Part shown: positions 1 through 11,596 of the stretch, one piece after another
Layout: every line of letters starts with the position of its first letter
Numbering within the stretch: position 1 is the first letter of the stretch
Source: Camelus bactrianus
Lineage: Eukaryota > Chordata > Mammalia > Artiodactyla > Camelidae
NCBI RefSeq assembly: GCF_048773025.1
Contig: NC_133546.1
Coordinates: 83,705,816-83,769,815 of the forward strand
Direction: 5' to 3'
DNA length: 64,000 bases
Notes under the pieces: generated by a model
Told to the model about the DNA's origin: nothing
The model's input: only the letters and a program-made list of their open reading frames with translations
Databases searched by the model: none
Made by a program: the position numbers and the translations under genes

Positions 1-205
1 ACATCCCACGCTATTTTCCTTTTACTTTTTTCCTACCAGATTTGTGGTGAATTTTGTCTTTTGAAGAAGGTGATGTTCTGTCAATGTTCAGTAGGTGTTC
101 AGAGTGAATGGGTGGGTCCTGGGGTGTTTCTCTTGGTGTATTTGTGGGAAAGGGTGAGGTACTAGTGTCTTTCTACTCCACCATCTTGGCTGCTCCTGAC
201 TCCTC
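1..205 (-). mobile_element. L1 LINE, 5' end only (runs off the left edge)
   Basis: Read on the minus strand, this begins with the typical L1 opening (a run containing CAGCCAAGATGGTGGAGTAG) and continues through CCTCACCC...CCCACAAATACACC, a phrase about inhibiting nothing but matching, block for block, the 5' end of the long L1 that starts near 4363 on the plus strand (for example CTCACCCTCTCCCACAAATGCACC, then CAAAAGACAAAA and ATCTGGTAGGA). So it is the 5' UTR start of a second L1 pointing out of the window to the left. The two L1 5' ends stand head to head about 4.2 kb apart. Whether the remainder is complete cannot be seen. Confidence 0.75.
173..190 (-). promoter_or_regulatory. YY1-like site at the L1 start
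   Basis: The minus strand reads GCCAAGATGGTGGAGTAG. AAGATGG is the YY1 core, and L1 promoters are known to carry a YY1 site within the first tens of bases that helps set the transcription start. The same place in the L1 at 4363 reads CCAAGGTGGTAGAG and has lost the core. Binding is inferred from the motif only. Confidence 0.35.
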
Positions 206-1019
206 TTTCTTAGATTTGATACTGAAATTACTAATAATTGGCCAGAATTCTCAAACAATGTTTCCATGATCTATTCAGACAAATATTGTATACCTGTCTG
301 AAAATTAACATGACATTTCTTATATTTAAAAAAATTGACAGCACATTCTGCAGGGAAGAAGTAAATATAAGTGTAATCCTATGAATTTTCAATAAAAGGA
401 TGAACTAATGGAAAGTCTGGTAGCCATGTACAGTCAATATCAGTTATCTATGTTCTACCTTCCTTGATAATGCCTTTTTCTGTGGTACTAATTTCTTCTC
501 TTCCCTCTACTGATCAAAACTTCTCCATTCGAAGGCATTGGTGGTATAGTGGTGAGAATAGCTGCCTTTCAAAACTTCTCCACTCTCCATTGTGAACAAA
601 AATTAAAACTAAAATGTCTTAGCCAGACATCCAAAGTCAAACATAGTTTTATCTTAATTCCATTCCCCACAATCCATATAATTCTAGGAAATAAAGGTGA
701 ACATGTCAATCTAATGCTGGAAGACACTGCACTTCTTTTGACTGTCTATTGGTGGATGTCTAATATCAGTTTTAGATTTTTTTCCTCTTGGGCAAAATCT
801 AATTTCCCAAAAGTAAATATTTAAGTATTTTCTCTGCTGGGTTTAAGTCTTACAAGTTATTTATTAATTATAGACTAGAATCATCCTTATATTATGAGAT
901 AATGAAATACAAAATACATTTCAAATTTCTTCTCCACTCACTCTCCTCTTTCTTTTAGAGAATAAAATTTATTGTTGAATTTTAATGCATAATTAAAATA
1001 TATCTATATATTTATTTAT
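206..1019. other. AT-rich intergenic stretch
   Basis: No gene or coding signal is recognisable here apart from the inserted tRNA-Gly half at 535-568. The 91-codon open frame starting at 549 begins inside that insert and shows no known domain. Confidence 0.5.
535..568 (+). pseudogene. 5' half of tRNA-Gly(UCC), retro-inserted, tailless
   Basis: The 34 bases starting GCATTGGTGGTATAGTGGTG and ending AATAGCTGCCTT match the 5' half of mammalian tRNA-Gly(UCC) at all but about two positions (G3 to A and one C to A after the D loop). The match stops at the anticodon loop, just before the UCC anticodon. It is flanked by near-identical direct repeats: TCAAAACTTCTCCATTC at 514-530 and TCAAAACTTCTCCACTC at 569-585, 16 of 17 bases equal. 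Four extra bases (531-534) lie between the left repeat and the tRNA start. There is no poly(A) tail. This is the structure described for mammalian tailless retropseudogenes made by L1 machinery from 3'-truncated RNAs. The sequence half is direct observation; the mechanism is inferred. It cannot fold as a tRNA and is not a functional tRNA gene. Confidence 0.8.
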
Positions 1020-1503
1020 ATTTATTTATTGAAGTATAGTCAATTTACAATGTTATGTCAATTTCTGGTGTACAGGATAATGCTTCAGTCATACATTAAC
1101 ATACATATATTCTTTTTTATATTCCTTTTCACCATAAGTTACCATAAGATATTGAATATAGTTCTCTGTGCTATACAATATGGAATTGTTTTTTATATAT
1201 TATATGTATATTATTATCTGCAAATCTCAAGCTCTCAATTTAGCCCTTCCCACTCTCTTCTCCCTCTGGAAACCATAAGTTTGTTTTCTATGTCTGTGAG
1301 TCTTTTTTTAATAATTTCATCTATTTTTTAGATACTACATATAAGTGATATCATATGGCATTTTTCTTTCTCTTTCTGAGTTCACTTAAAATGATATTTC
1401 CCAGGTCCATTCATGTTGCTTTAAATGGCATTATTTTATTATTTTTTTATGGATGTACATTATTCCATTGTATAAATACACAACTTCTTTATCCAGTCAT
1501 CTG
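1020..1503 (-). mobile_element. L1 3' end, 5'-truncated
   Basis: The reverse complement reads like the last ~480 bases of the L1s in this window: ORF2 terminal region (TATACAATGGAATA-like text, then a TATCACTTATATGTAG motif), the TATAGCACAGAG...TTCAATATCTTATGG 3' UTR and the final CCAGAAATTG...CATTGTAAATTGACTATACTTCAATAAA end. The A-rich tail is the TTTATTTATTTA run at 1010-1030. It is a short dead copy cut at its 5' side near 1503. Confidence 0.8.
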
Positions 1504-1513
1504 TCCTCTTGTT

Positions 1514-1551
1514 AATCTTACTGGAGAGGCCAAATCTTACTGGAGAGACCA
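1514..1551. repeat. 19-bp tandem duplication
   Basis: AATCTTACTGGAGAGGCCA (1514-1532) is followed directly by AATCTTACTGGAGAGACCA (1533-1551), one mismatch. It lies at the truncated 5' border of the neighbouring L1 and may be a repair trace of that insertion. Confidence 0.7.
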
Positions 1552-1899
1552 ATGCTCACTGCCTAGGTCACAAATGGAATAGTCAATTTGTTTTGGCTTG
1601 CTTTGAACTGAAAATTGTTGTGTTAGAGGATTTCATTTCCTATGAAGATGCCTTTTTCCACACAGTAATATTCCCACTGTTTAGTCATACCTTTCCTAAA
1701 TCTCCCTACATGGACAGAAATGTCAAGCTTCACCATGAGAGACACAAGCTCGTAGACTTTATTCTTCCAGAATGATACAAGAGTTGGATGTAAGACTCAG
1801 GTTAGAATCAGTGCATTAAGTTGTTCAACAAATAAATTACACAGACTTAGTATATGCCAAACTCAGACACTGGCTGCAAGTGGATTCAGGGTATTCACA
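1552..1899. other. unclassified intergenic DNA
   Basis: No recognisable gene, repeat or signal. Confidence 0.4.
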
Positions 1900-2228
1900 A
1901 ACCAGAAAGCATCACTGAGTTTGAAGTCCAGAGGTTTTACTTGGGTTTTATAATTTATTAAATCATTGGACTCATGACTAATCTCCATCTCCAGCACCAT
2001 CTACTCCCATCTTCCCAGAGTCCAGCATGTCCCTAATTTTCAACCCTCTAATTATGTGGCTGGTCTTTCTGGGATTAGTGCTCATGCTGAAGTTAACTTG
2101 GGGCCCACTTCCATGAGTCACCTCATTAGCATAATAGACGGTCTTCTCACTCAAGAAATTCCAAGAGTTTTGAAGTTCTGTGTCTGGTACCAGAAATAAA
2201 GGACAGATAATTTATTTATTATACCACT
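1900..2228 (-). mobile_element. MLT1-type LTR (ERVL-MaLR fossil)
   Basis: The text CCCTCTAATTATGTGGCTGG, then TAACTTGGGGCCCAC, GAGTCACCTCATTAGCATAA and GAAATTCCAAGAGTTTTG is the reverse of an MLT1-type LTR of the ancient mammalian MaLR group. The LTR start lies at the right, near 2228, where the minus strand reads GGTATAATAAATAAATTATC. No internal sequence is seen next to it, so it is most likely a solo LTR or LTR fragment. The family is shared by placental mammals, so the insertion is very old. The subfamily is not certain. Confidence 0.65.
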
Positions 2229-2339
2229 GATAATAACTCTAAAAATTTGGTATGCATGAGAACTACAAAGGAGATTGTTTAAAATTTTACCCTTTGTAGA
2301 ACTGAATTGAGGCTCAGAACTTCCTAACTTTCAGGAACA

Positions 2340-2490
2340 CATAAAGAATGCTACATTGCTGAGGAGTATGTAAATTGGTACAATCACCTGAGAAGCAAAT
2401 ACCTGTCAGTATCCACTTTAACCTGAACATACAGATAAACCTATTCCAGCAAATCTGCTTCTAGTTAAATACCTAATAAAAGTGGCCACT
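2340..2490 (+). mobile_element. possible ancient L1 fragment
   Basis: The run GTAAATTGGTACAATCACCT...AACATACAGATAAACCTATTCCAGCAAATCTGCTTCTAG resembles the ORF2 3' part of old mammalian L1 (the 'aaattggtacagccac...ccagcaattccacttctag' stretch). The match is weak and the borders are guesses. Confidence 0.4.
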
Positions 2491-4362
2491 GTCAGGAAAA
2501 ACTGAAATATTTTGAAACACACATTCAACCACACAAAAGATTACTTGGTGTCTGTCTAGCTCACCCTTTGAATATTTCATATTCAATGTTACTGAGCTAT
2601 TTTCTAACTCTGTAGGTAGTAGGAAACATACAGTACTATAAATTATTATTTTTCTTTAGAAATGCTAATGTACTTAATCTTGTGGAATGCAACTGCTGGG
2701 TACCATTGCCTCAGTGTGCTGTTGTTTGCCTAGATTTCTTCTTTAAAGGAACCCTTCATCTCCTCTCTAATTCACCATTTCTAAGAGGGTCAACACATAT
2801 TGGTGTGAAAGACAAGACTTATAAAATATGATAGCACATCTTAATTTGACCTTCAAGGCCTTTTACATTCTGGCCTCAAGCATCATTTCCAAATTCAACT
2901 TTTTATTTCCCTTTCTCAACTCATATTCCAAAGACTGTTACTGACACTTCAACCATCTTGCATGATGTCTTCATCCATTACCCAATTCCTTTCCCAGCAT
3001 GCATGCTCACACACACAAACACACACAAACAGGATCACTTCCACCTGCCTTCCTTTCCTCTTTGAACTTTTTGAGCACTACTGTGAGCCACTCATTTAAA
3101 TTTCAATTATTCATCATCTTACATATTTACCTTTGTGCATACCAATCTCTCCTTTTGCTTGGCAAGTTCTGAAGGCTTATCCTTCCTGTTATTAACTGAT
3201 TTGTTATCTGGTCCTGGGGTGAAGTCTTTTATGCATATGAGTTGAAAGAGAAGCAGTCAAGGGAATGGTTGATGAAGAAGTATAAAAATTGCCATGTTGG
3301 AAAATCTAGGACAGCAAAAAGAAATAAACAAACAAAAATAATTGGTCATGCAGAGAAACTGTGAAACCAATGATCTTTATGCTTTAAGTCCAGGATTACC
3401 TCCCTGCCTAGTTCATTGGAATTCAAACCTAGGAATTTGCCCATGTGGTCCCACACCATCTCCACTTTCTGCTTCTGCTATTCATTCTTGTGGAATTGTC
3501 TGTATGACATCTGCCTTCAGCTTGTTTTTGTCTTCTGGTTTCTGCTCATGTCCCTTCATCCCAGTTCTTAGTGACTTGTCAGATGTCACTGAGATCACAG
3601 CCACGAAGTTCCTTATACCACGTCTGGTGCAAGGTAGGTGCTCAGTGAGGATTTTCCTTCTTCTTAAAGTAGCTCAGATTTGTTATTATGCTTCCTGTGG
3701 AAGTGAACAAAAGGCTTTTATTAAATTAGGAAATAAAAGCAACCTGTGTTGTTTCTTGATCAAAGATGTCAGCCTGAGGCAGAATTCCAAGTTAGATGCT
3801 TGGAGAGTCAGTAGGAGCACCACAGGACCCTCTCCCTCCTTGTCTCTCTAGAAGGACTCACTTGCTCATTGTCCTTTAGGGGCTTAAGGAGCAAGTCTGA
3901 ACTCACAGCTCCTTGTTCACATCAGAGGCTTCCATCAACCACCATTGCCCTGACTCCACCCTCTCCTCCAGCAGCACCTGCTCAACTCCAGAGTAGAAAC
4001 TGAGAGCAGTGTCTGTAGATCAGAGTCCAGACAGCTAGCTCTTCCTGCATAAAGTAGGGTGCCCCTGCACTGAGCTGTGTTGAAAGGCAGCAAGCATCCA
4101 CTTTTTAGCAGGTAGGACTTCCCCCTTCTCCACTCTCTCACCCTTTGTGTCTCTTCCCCCTCTCCCTTTCCTCCCCTCCATCCTTCTCTAACACACACTT
4201 GAATGGATGATGCTGGCTTGCAGGTGTTAACTTAGTTCTTTTTTATAAGCCCAGTAGTTTATTTCAAAGTAGAGATTTTAAGCTTACTGAACAAAATCCC
4301 ACTACAATTGACACTTATACAGACACTAGACTACTGTACAATTAAAAAAAGAAAAAAATCAA
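2491..4362. other. unclassified intergenic DNA
   Basis: No gene is recognised. A 169-codon open frame at 3342-3851 has no known domain, no supporting splice or codon pattern I can see, and a composition like its surroundings, so I do not call it. A short (ACACACAA) run lies near 3008-3030. The stretch 2860-3170 has faint L2-like phrases. Confidence 0.4.
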
Positions 4363-5774
4363 GAAGGGCCAAGGTGGTAGAGTAGAACAACACTCTTAGC
4401 TCACCCTCTCCCACAAATGCACCAAGACTGACATCCACTGAACCACCTATCCAATCAGAAAGTCTGATGAACTTTGACAGAACTTCACCTTCATCAAAAG
4501 ACAAAACACGCCATTAATCTGGTAGGAGAAAAGGAAAATAAAAGGAAGAAAAAGGGAAATAGTGCAGTCTATTCCCATGGGGAGGGAGCAGCAAAGGTGG
4601 TATAGTGCTCATTTGTTGGGTCTCTCCCACTCCAATGAAGAGGTCAGCTGGATGGAGGGGGAACCTCCAAGGCTTGAAATTGTGTAGAATAGCCCTTGAC
4701 TGACAGAACAAAGTTAAATGGGTAACAAGGGTCCTCATGACCCCCAAACTTAGACACTAACCAGCAGGTGTGGGATGAAACAGACTGCCTGAGCCTGATG
4801 GAGGACTTGGGCCAACTGTACAGAGGCAACCTCAGGAGATTTCAATGTGCTGTGTGCCATCACTGGGAAGGTATACAGAGCAGAACAACATGAGTCTCAC
4901 ATAAAATATAAAAAAAAGTCAAAGCAACACTGCTGGTTTGCCCTGGGGGGAGGGGTGCCATAGCTTTTGTCTTTGAAGACTTGTGGCATCATTTCTCATG
5001 CCTTTTCTGGAGAAGAGAGGTGGGACTCAGCCACACCCACCATATACTCTAATGTGCACCCAGGTGGAGGCAGGGTTGAAATCTCAATCCCTACCTAGGG
5101 GCTCTGCAACCTCATAGGGGGGACTCAGATTTGTTTACAGCCCCAGGAAAATAGGAAAGTTCTGCTGCAGTACCTCTGTGAACTAATGCTTCTAAGACAA
5201 ATGAACAAGGAGCAGATTTCTGGCACAGAGCAGGGGTGATGGCTGGTATGACCATTTTATCCAAGTCCACCTAGAGAGCATGGAACTGAAGTGAAGTTGG
5301 GATGGGCAATGAAAGACAGAGTGACCCAACCACCCATCATGCACAAGTGCACCACCACAATGCAGCATTTGGAGGAGACATGACACATGGCACTAGGAGA
5401 AGCACACATCAGGGGCACAACTGGAGGGCCTCTGGAACCAGTGACTGGAGTTCATGTAGCAGGGTGAGAACAGGAGCAGCAACAACCACAAAATAAAAAG
5501 GAGATCTCATTTAATAGCCAGGGAAGACTCTTACTACCAGGTCACAGGCCAAATCCCCAACAAAAAGGATAACAGGCAAAAGACAGGAAGACATAGTAAC
5601 CACCCATACATCAGAGCTATCGACAAAATTATTAAGAGCACATAGTGCCCATAAGAACACATCCACATATTTTCACTTTTTTCTTTTACTTTTTAAATTT
5701 TTACTTTTAAAAGATTTTTATGTTTCTATGTTTAACCCCTTTTAAAATTGGACATTAAAATATTTTAAATTATT

Positions 5775-6050
5775 TTTAGTTTGTCTCAATTTCATTTTTA
5801 TTTCTCTTTGCTTTAATCTTCTATTATTGATTAGAATCTGTTCTCAAATTTTTTTTCTTTTTTAAGATTTTTAATTTCTCACAATTTGCTTTTTATCTCT
5901 TTGTTTTGTTCTCTTATTTATTATAATCAGTTTTCAGATATTATTTTCTAATTTTAAGGCTTTTAAAATTTGTCTCAACTCAATTTTTATTTCTCTTTGA
6001 CTTGTTCTTTTATTGTTCATAATCTGTTTTCAAATCTTATTCTCTTCTTT
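5775..6050. repeat. T-rich tandem repeat, about 95-bp period, inside the L1
   Basis: Three units start near 5780, 5875 and 5970. Each has the order TTTGTCTCAA (unit 2: TTCTCACAA), TTTTTATTTCTCTTTG, then CTTTTATT..ATAATCTGTTTTCAAAT and a TTCT/TTTTC end. Similarity between units is clear by eye but diverged. It lies between the L1 5' UTR and the coding part and makes the plus strand extremely T-rich over about 400 bases (5665-6065). Confidence 0.7.
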
Positions 6051-7459
6051 TAAATTTACTTTTGAGCTTTATTTCTGCATCTGTTTTAGGTAAATAAGTA
6101 AAAAGAAAACCTTTAGAAACAGAAAAGATAACTGATGCTCCATAATCAATAGTGCAGGAGAGATATAAGTAAAATAAAGAAGTAGAGGAACAACACCCAT
6201 TTAAAAGAGCAGGTAAAATCCCCTGAAAGAGAGATCAATGAAATAGACCTTGATAATCTATTAAATCATGATTTCAAAGAAGGAGAGATAAAAGTACTAA
6301 AGACACAAAAGGTGATTGTGTATAGAGGCAAAGACTATGTCAAATAGGAAATTGAAACTTTATAAAGAAGTGTGAATTAAAATAGGAAAACACATTTGCT
6401 GAGATAAGACCTGAGTTAAAAGTTGTAAAAAAAAAAAGTAGGCTACTTAATGCAGAGGAATTAATAAGTGGTTTAGAATATAGGACAACAGAAATCAACT
6501 AATCAGAACAGAAGAGAGGAAAACAAATAAAAACCAATGAAAGAACAAAATTGAATGAAAACAATTATCCTATGGGATTATATAAAACTTGCCAAAACCT
6601 ATGCATAACAGGGGTCTCAGAAGGAGAAGAAAAAGCAAAAGGGATTGAAAAGGTATTTGAAGAAATCTTAATTAAGAACTTCTGAAACATAAAGAAGCAA
6701 TCAGATATACCAATACAGGAAGTACGAAGGGACCAAAACAAGAAGAAACCAAACAGACACACACTGAGATATATTATAATCAGCATGGCCTGGGTTAAAG
6801 ATAAAGAAATGATTCTAAAGGCATAAGGAGAAAAACAGAGTTAGCTACAAAGGAAACCTCATAAGGCTTTCAGCTGATTTCTCTACAGAAACACTACAAG
6901 CCAGAAGGTAGTGGCAAGATATATTCAAAGTCCTGAATGAGAAACAAACAAACAAAAAAGATTTAGCCTAGGATAATTTATCCAGCAAGTCTATTCTTTA
7001 GAATAGAAGGAGAAATAAATATCTTCACAGACAAGCAAAAATAAAAGAATTTAGCAACACTAAATCTATACTAAAAGAAATATTGAATGGTATACTCTAA
7101 ATCAAAAAGAAGTAGGTTGCTTTTGAAAGGAGAAAACCATAATTGGAAAGGTGATAAATACCATGAATTACAACAGAATAAACATGGAATAGTAAAAGAA
7201 GACATCTAAATCATTCTCGGTAGGATGGGTTTGAGCTTATATTTCTATATGTTTAAAACAAACAGATACAGTAATGGGTTAATATATGTACAAAATTGGG
7301 TAACCATAAGACAAAAACTTACAAGAGAGTCACAAATACTAAAAATTAACCAAGATAATAGGAAGGAAAACTTAAAAAAACACACACACACACACAATAA
7401 GAAAAAGAAAGGAACAAGGGAAAAAATGCCAAATCACCTGCAAAATTAAGTTCAAAATC

Positions 7460-10400
7460 CCAATAAACTAAAGTTTATCAGAAATTACTTTAAATTTCAA
7501 TAGGTTAAATGCTCCAATGAAAAGACCTAGAATGACAGCCTGGATAATAAAACAAGAACCTACAATATGCCACATACAAGAGACCCACCTTTGGGAAAAG
7601 GACACAAATAGACTGTGAGTGAGAAAATTGAACAAGATATTACACACAAACAGAAATGAAAAGAAAGCAGGGGTAGCAATACTGATTTCACACATGAACT
7701 TTAAAACAAAGACCATAAAGAAAGATGAAGAACGATTTATGATTTAAGGAGCAATACTAGATGAAGATATTACATCCATTAACATAACTACACCCAATGT
7801 AGGAGCAACTAAATACATAAAGCAAATACTAACAGATATAAAAGGAGAAATTGCTGGGTATAAAATAATGGTAGGAAATTAAAACATCCTATTATCCTCA
7901 CTGGAAGATCTTCCAGATGCAAATTTAATAACGCAACAGAAATTAAATGATACAATATACAAATTAGACATGGTTGGTATTTCAGAACATTACATCCGAA
8001 AAAAAAATACAATATACATTCTTCATAAGTGCACATGGAACATTTTCTAGGGTGGATCATGTACTTGGGCACAAAAGAAGACTCAACAATTTTAAGAAGA
8101 TAGTAATTATTTTAAGCATTTTTTTCTGAACACAATGCATGAAACTAGAAATCAACTACAGAAAAACAAAGGAGAAAAAAACAACAGCATGATGATTAAA
8201 CAACATGATACTAAGAAACCAATGGGTCAATGATAAAATCAAAGAAGAAATTAAAAACTACTTTGAGACAAATGACAAAAATCAAAACCACACAAAATCT
8301 ATAGGACGCAGCAAAAGCATTCCTAAGAAGAAAGTTCATTGCAATAAAGGTCTTCCTCAAAAAAGATGAACACTCTGAAATAAACAACTAACCAACTAAA
8401 AGAATTAGAGAAAGAAGAGCAAACAAAACCTAAAGTCAGCAGAAGGAAGAAAACAATAAAGATCAAGGAGGAAATAAATAAAATAGAGATTTAAAAAACA
8501 ATAGAAAAAGTCAATCAAACAAAGAGCTGTTGTTTTTTTTTTTGAAACAGTAAATAAAATTGACAAACCTCGAGCCTAGCTTACAAAGAAGAGAAAAGTC
8601 AGAGCACAATCAAAATACGAAAGGAAAAGAGAAATTACAACCAATACCACAGAAATTCAAAATATCATATGAGAATACTGTGAACAACTTTATGGAAAAT
8701 ACATGAATAACCTTGAAGAAACGGACAAGTTTCTGGAAACTTACAGTCCACGTGACTGAATCAAGAAGAAATTGACCACCAGAACAAACCAATCACTAGA
8801 AATGAAATTGAATAAGCATAAAAAAAAAAGAACTCCCAATGAACAAATGTCCAGGACTGCATGGCTTCCCTGGGGAATTCTATCATACATACAAAGAAGA
8901 ACTCATACCGGCCTTTCTCAAAATCTTCCAGAAGATTGTAAAGGAGGGGGTACTCGGAAACTCATTCTATGAAGTCACCATCACCCTGATACCAAAACCA
9001 GACAAAGACACTACTAAAAAAGAAACTCACAGATCAATATCACTGAGGAAACATAGATACAAATATTCTCAACATAATATTAGCAAACAGAATCCAACAG
9101 CACATAGAAAAGATCATACACCATGATCAAGTCGGGTTTATCCCAGGACCACAAGGATGGTTCAACATACGCAAATCAATCAATAATATACCCCAACAAC
9201 AAGAGAAAGGACAAAACCCACATGATCATCTTAATAGATGCAGAAAAAGCATTTGATAAGATTCAATGCCCATTATGATAAAAATCCTCACCAAAGTAGG
9301 TATAGAGGGGACATATCTCAACATAAGTAAAGCTGTTTATGAAAAACCTACAGCCAGCATAGAACTCAATGGTGAAAAGCTGAAAACCTTCCTACTAAAA
9401 TCTGGCAAAAGGCAAGGTTCTCCACTCTCACCATTTTTATTCAACATAATCTTGGAAGTCCTAGCCACTGCAATCAGCAAAGAAAAAGAAATACAAGAGA
9501 TCCAAATTGGAAAAGAAGCTAAAAAATCGTCACTATATGTAGATGACATGATAATATATATAGAAAACCCTAAAAGGCCCAGGCAAAAACTACACGAACT
9601 AATGAAAGAATTTGGCAAGGTACAAGGATACCAGATCACAAGATTAATGTACAAAAGGATACAAGATTAATGTACAAAAATCAGTTGCATTTCTTTACAC
9701 TAATGATAAATCAACAGGAAAAAGAAATAAAGAAACAATCCCTTTTAAAATTACATCTAAAATAATTAAATATCTAGGAGTAAATCTAACCAAGGAAGCA
9801 GAAGACTTATACATGGAGAACTACAAGGAAATTAAAGGAGACTTTAAAAAATGGAAAGATATCCCATGCTCCTGGATTGGAAGAATTAGTATTCTTAAAA
9901 TGGTCACATTTCCCAAGGCAATCTACAGATTTAATGCAATCCCTATCAAATTACTAAGGGCATATTTCACAGAAGTGGAACAAATTATTATAAAATTTAT
10001 ATGGAATCACAAAAGACCCAGAATTGCCAAAACATAACTGAAGGAAAAGAATGAGGCTGGAGGAACAACCCTCCCAGACTTCAGACCATACTACAGAGCT
10101 ACATTAATCAAAACAGCATGGTATTGATACAAAACAGACATATGGATCAATGGAACAAAATTGCCCAGCAATGAACCCACAATGTTTTGGTCAATTAATC
10201 TTCAACAAAGTAGGCAAGAACATACAATGGATAAAAGACAGTCTCTTCAGCAAATGGTGTTGGGAAAATTGGACAGCAGCATGTAAATCAATGAAGTTAA
10301 AATACTCCCTCTCACCATACACAAAAATAAACTCAAAATGGATTAAAGACTTAAACAAAAGACAAGTCACAATAAACCTCTTAGAAGAAAACACAAGCAG

Positions 10401-11245
10401 AACATAATCTCACATACATCTCAGCAATGTTCCCCAGGGCAGTCTACCAAAGAAATAGATATAAAAGTAGAAATAAACAAATGGGACCTAATTAAACTTA
10501 AAAGCTTTTGCACAACAAAGGAAACCATAGGCAAAACAAAATGGCAACCTACGGATTAGGAGAAAATATGTGCAAAAGATGAAACTGACAATGCTTAATC
10601 TCCAGAATATATAAACATCTCATACGACTTAATAAGAAAAAGAAAAACAACCCAATCCAAAAAACGGGCAAAACACCTAAACAAGCAATTCTCCCATGAA
10701 GACATACAAATGGCCAAAGGCACATGAGAAAATGCTCAATACCTCTAATTATCAGAGAAATGCAAATTAAAACTGCAATGAGGCTTCACCTCACACCAGT
10801 CGGAATGACTATCATTCAAAAGTCTATAAATGACAAATGCTGGAAAGGGTTTTGTTGAAAAGGGGCCCCCCTACACTGTTGGTGGGAATGTTGTTTGGTG
10901 TAGCCATTGTGGAAAACAGTATGGAGATTCCTCAAAAGACCAAAAGTAGACTTAACATATGATGCAGTGTTCCCACTCCTGGGCATATATACAGAAGGAT
11001 CCCTAATTCCAAAAGACACCTGCACCCTAATGTTCATAGCAGCACTATTTACAATAGCCAAGACATGGAAGCAACCTAAATGTTCATTGACAGATGACTG
11101 GATAAAGAAGTTGTGGTATATTTATACAATGGAATACAACTCGGCCATGAAAATTGAGAACATATTGCCATTTGTAGCCACGTGGATGTCCCTGGAGAAT
11201 GTCATTCTAAGTGAATTAACCCAGAAAAAGAAATATACCACATAA
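7460..11245 (+). pseudogene. L1 ORF2 remnant (endonuclease, reverse transcriptase)
   Basis: ORF2 encodes the endonuclease and reverse transcriptase that copy L1 RNA at the target site. Pieces appear in order: endonuclease-region scraps from about 7480 (AATGCTCCAATGAAAAGA, ACAAGAGACCCACC), [13 protein letters not shown] and [12 protein letters not shown] (8839-9030), GFIPGPQGW-like text near 9135, the core [20 protein letters not shown] (about 9405-9465), YVDDMI (9536-9553, where L1 usually has FADD), [12 protein letters not shown] with [11 protein letters not shown] (9850-9955), and the C-terminal KPKVDLTYDA...PLLGIY, TCTLMFIAALFTIAKTW and WYIYTMEYNSAMK (10900-11150). The frame changes many times and includes a 23-base duplication at about 9640-9685. 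Defective, no function. Confidence 0.85.
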
Positions 11246-11596
11246 CACTTATATGTGGGCTCTAAAAAATAAGACAAATGAACTTATATGTAAAACAAAA
11301 ACAGACCCACAGACATATAATACAAACTTGTGGTTGCCAGGGGAGAGGGGATTTTGAAAGGATAAACTGGGAATTTGAGATTTGCAGATACTGAGTGACA
11401 TATACAAAATAGATAAACAAGTTTTACTGTATAGCACAGGGAATTATATTCAATATCTTGTGGTAGCCAATTTTTTAAAAAGAATATGAAAATTAATATA
11501 TGTATATTTATGTATCACTGAAGAATTGTGCTGTGCACCAGAAATTGAGGCATTGTAAACTAACTATAACTCAATTTTAAAAAGTAAAAAAAAAAA

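Larger units (their letters stand above)
4363..11596 (+). mobile_element. near full-length L1 LINE, inactive
   Basis: About 7.2 kb. The 5' end (GGGCCAAGGTGGTAGAGTAG) pairs with the L1 5' end at 1-205. It is followed by a GC-richer 5' UTR to about 5520, a T-rich tandem repeat (5775-6050), an A-rich segment with ORF1-region remnants (about 6090-7140, including AGAAACACTACAAGCCAGAAG and GACAAGCAAAAATAAAAGAATT, familiar from old L1 ORF1 regions), ORF2 remnants (7460-11245), a 3' UTR and an A-run at about 11582-11596. The 3' end reads CCAGAAATTGAGGCATTGTAAAC. Stops and frame changes break every open frame to under 140 codons, so it cannot encode its proteins. I cannot define a convincing target-site duplication: both borders are A-rich. 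Confidence 0.85.

Noticed and set aside
3342-3851. 169-codon open frame
   Set aside because: No known domain, no conserved motif and no gene context.
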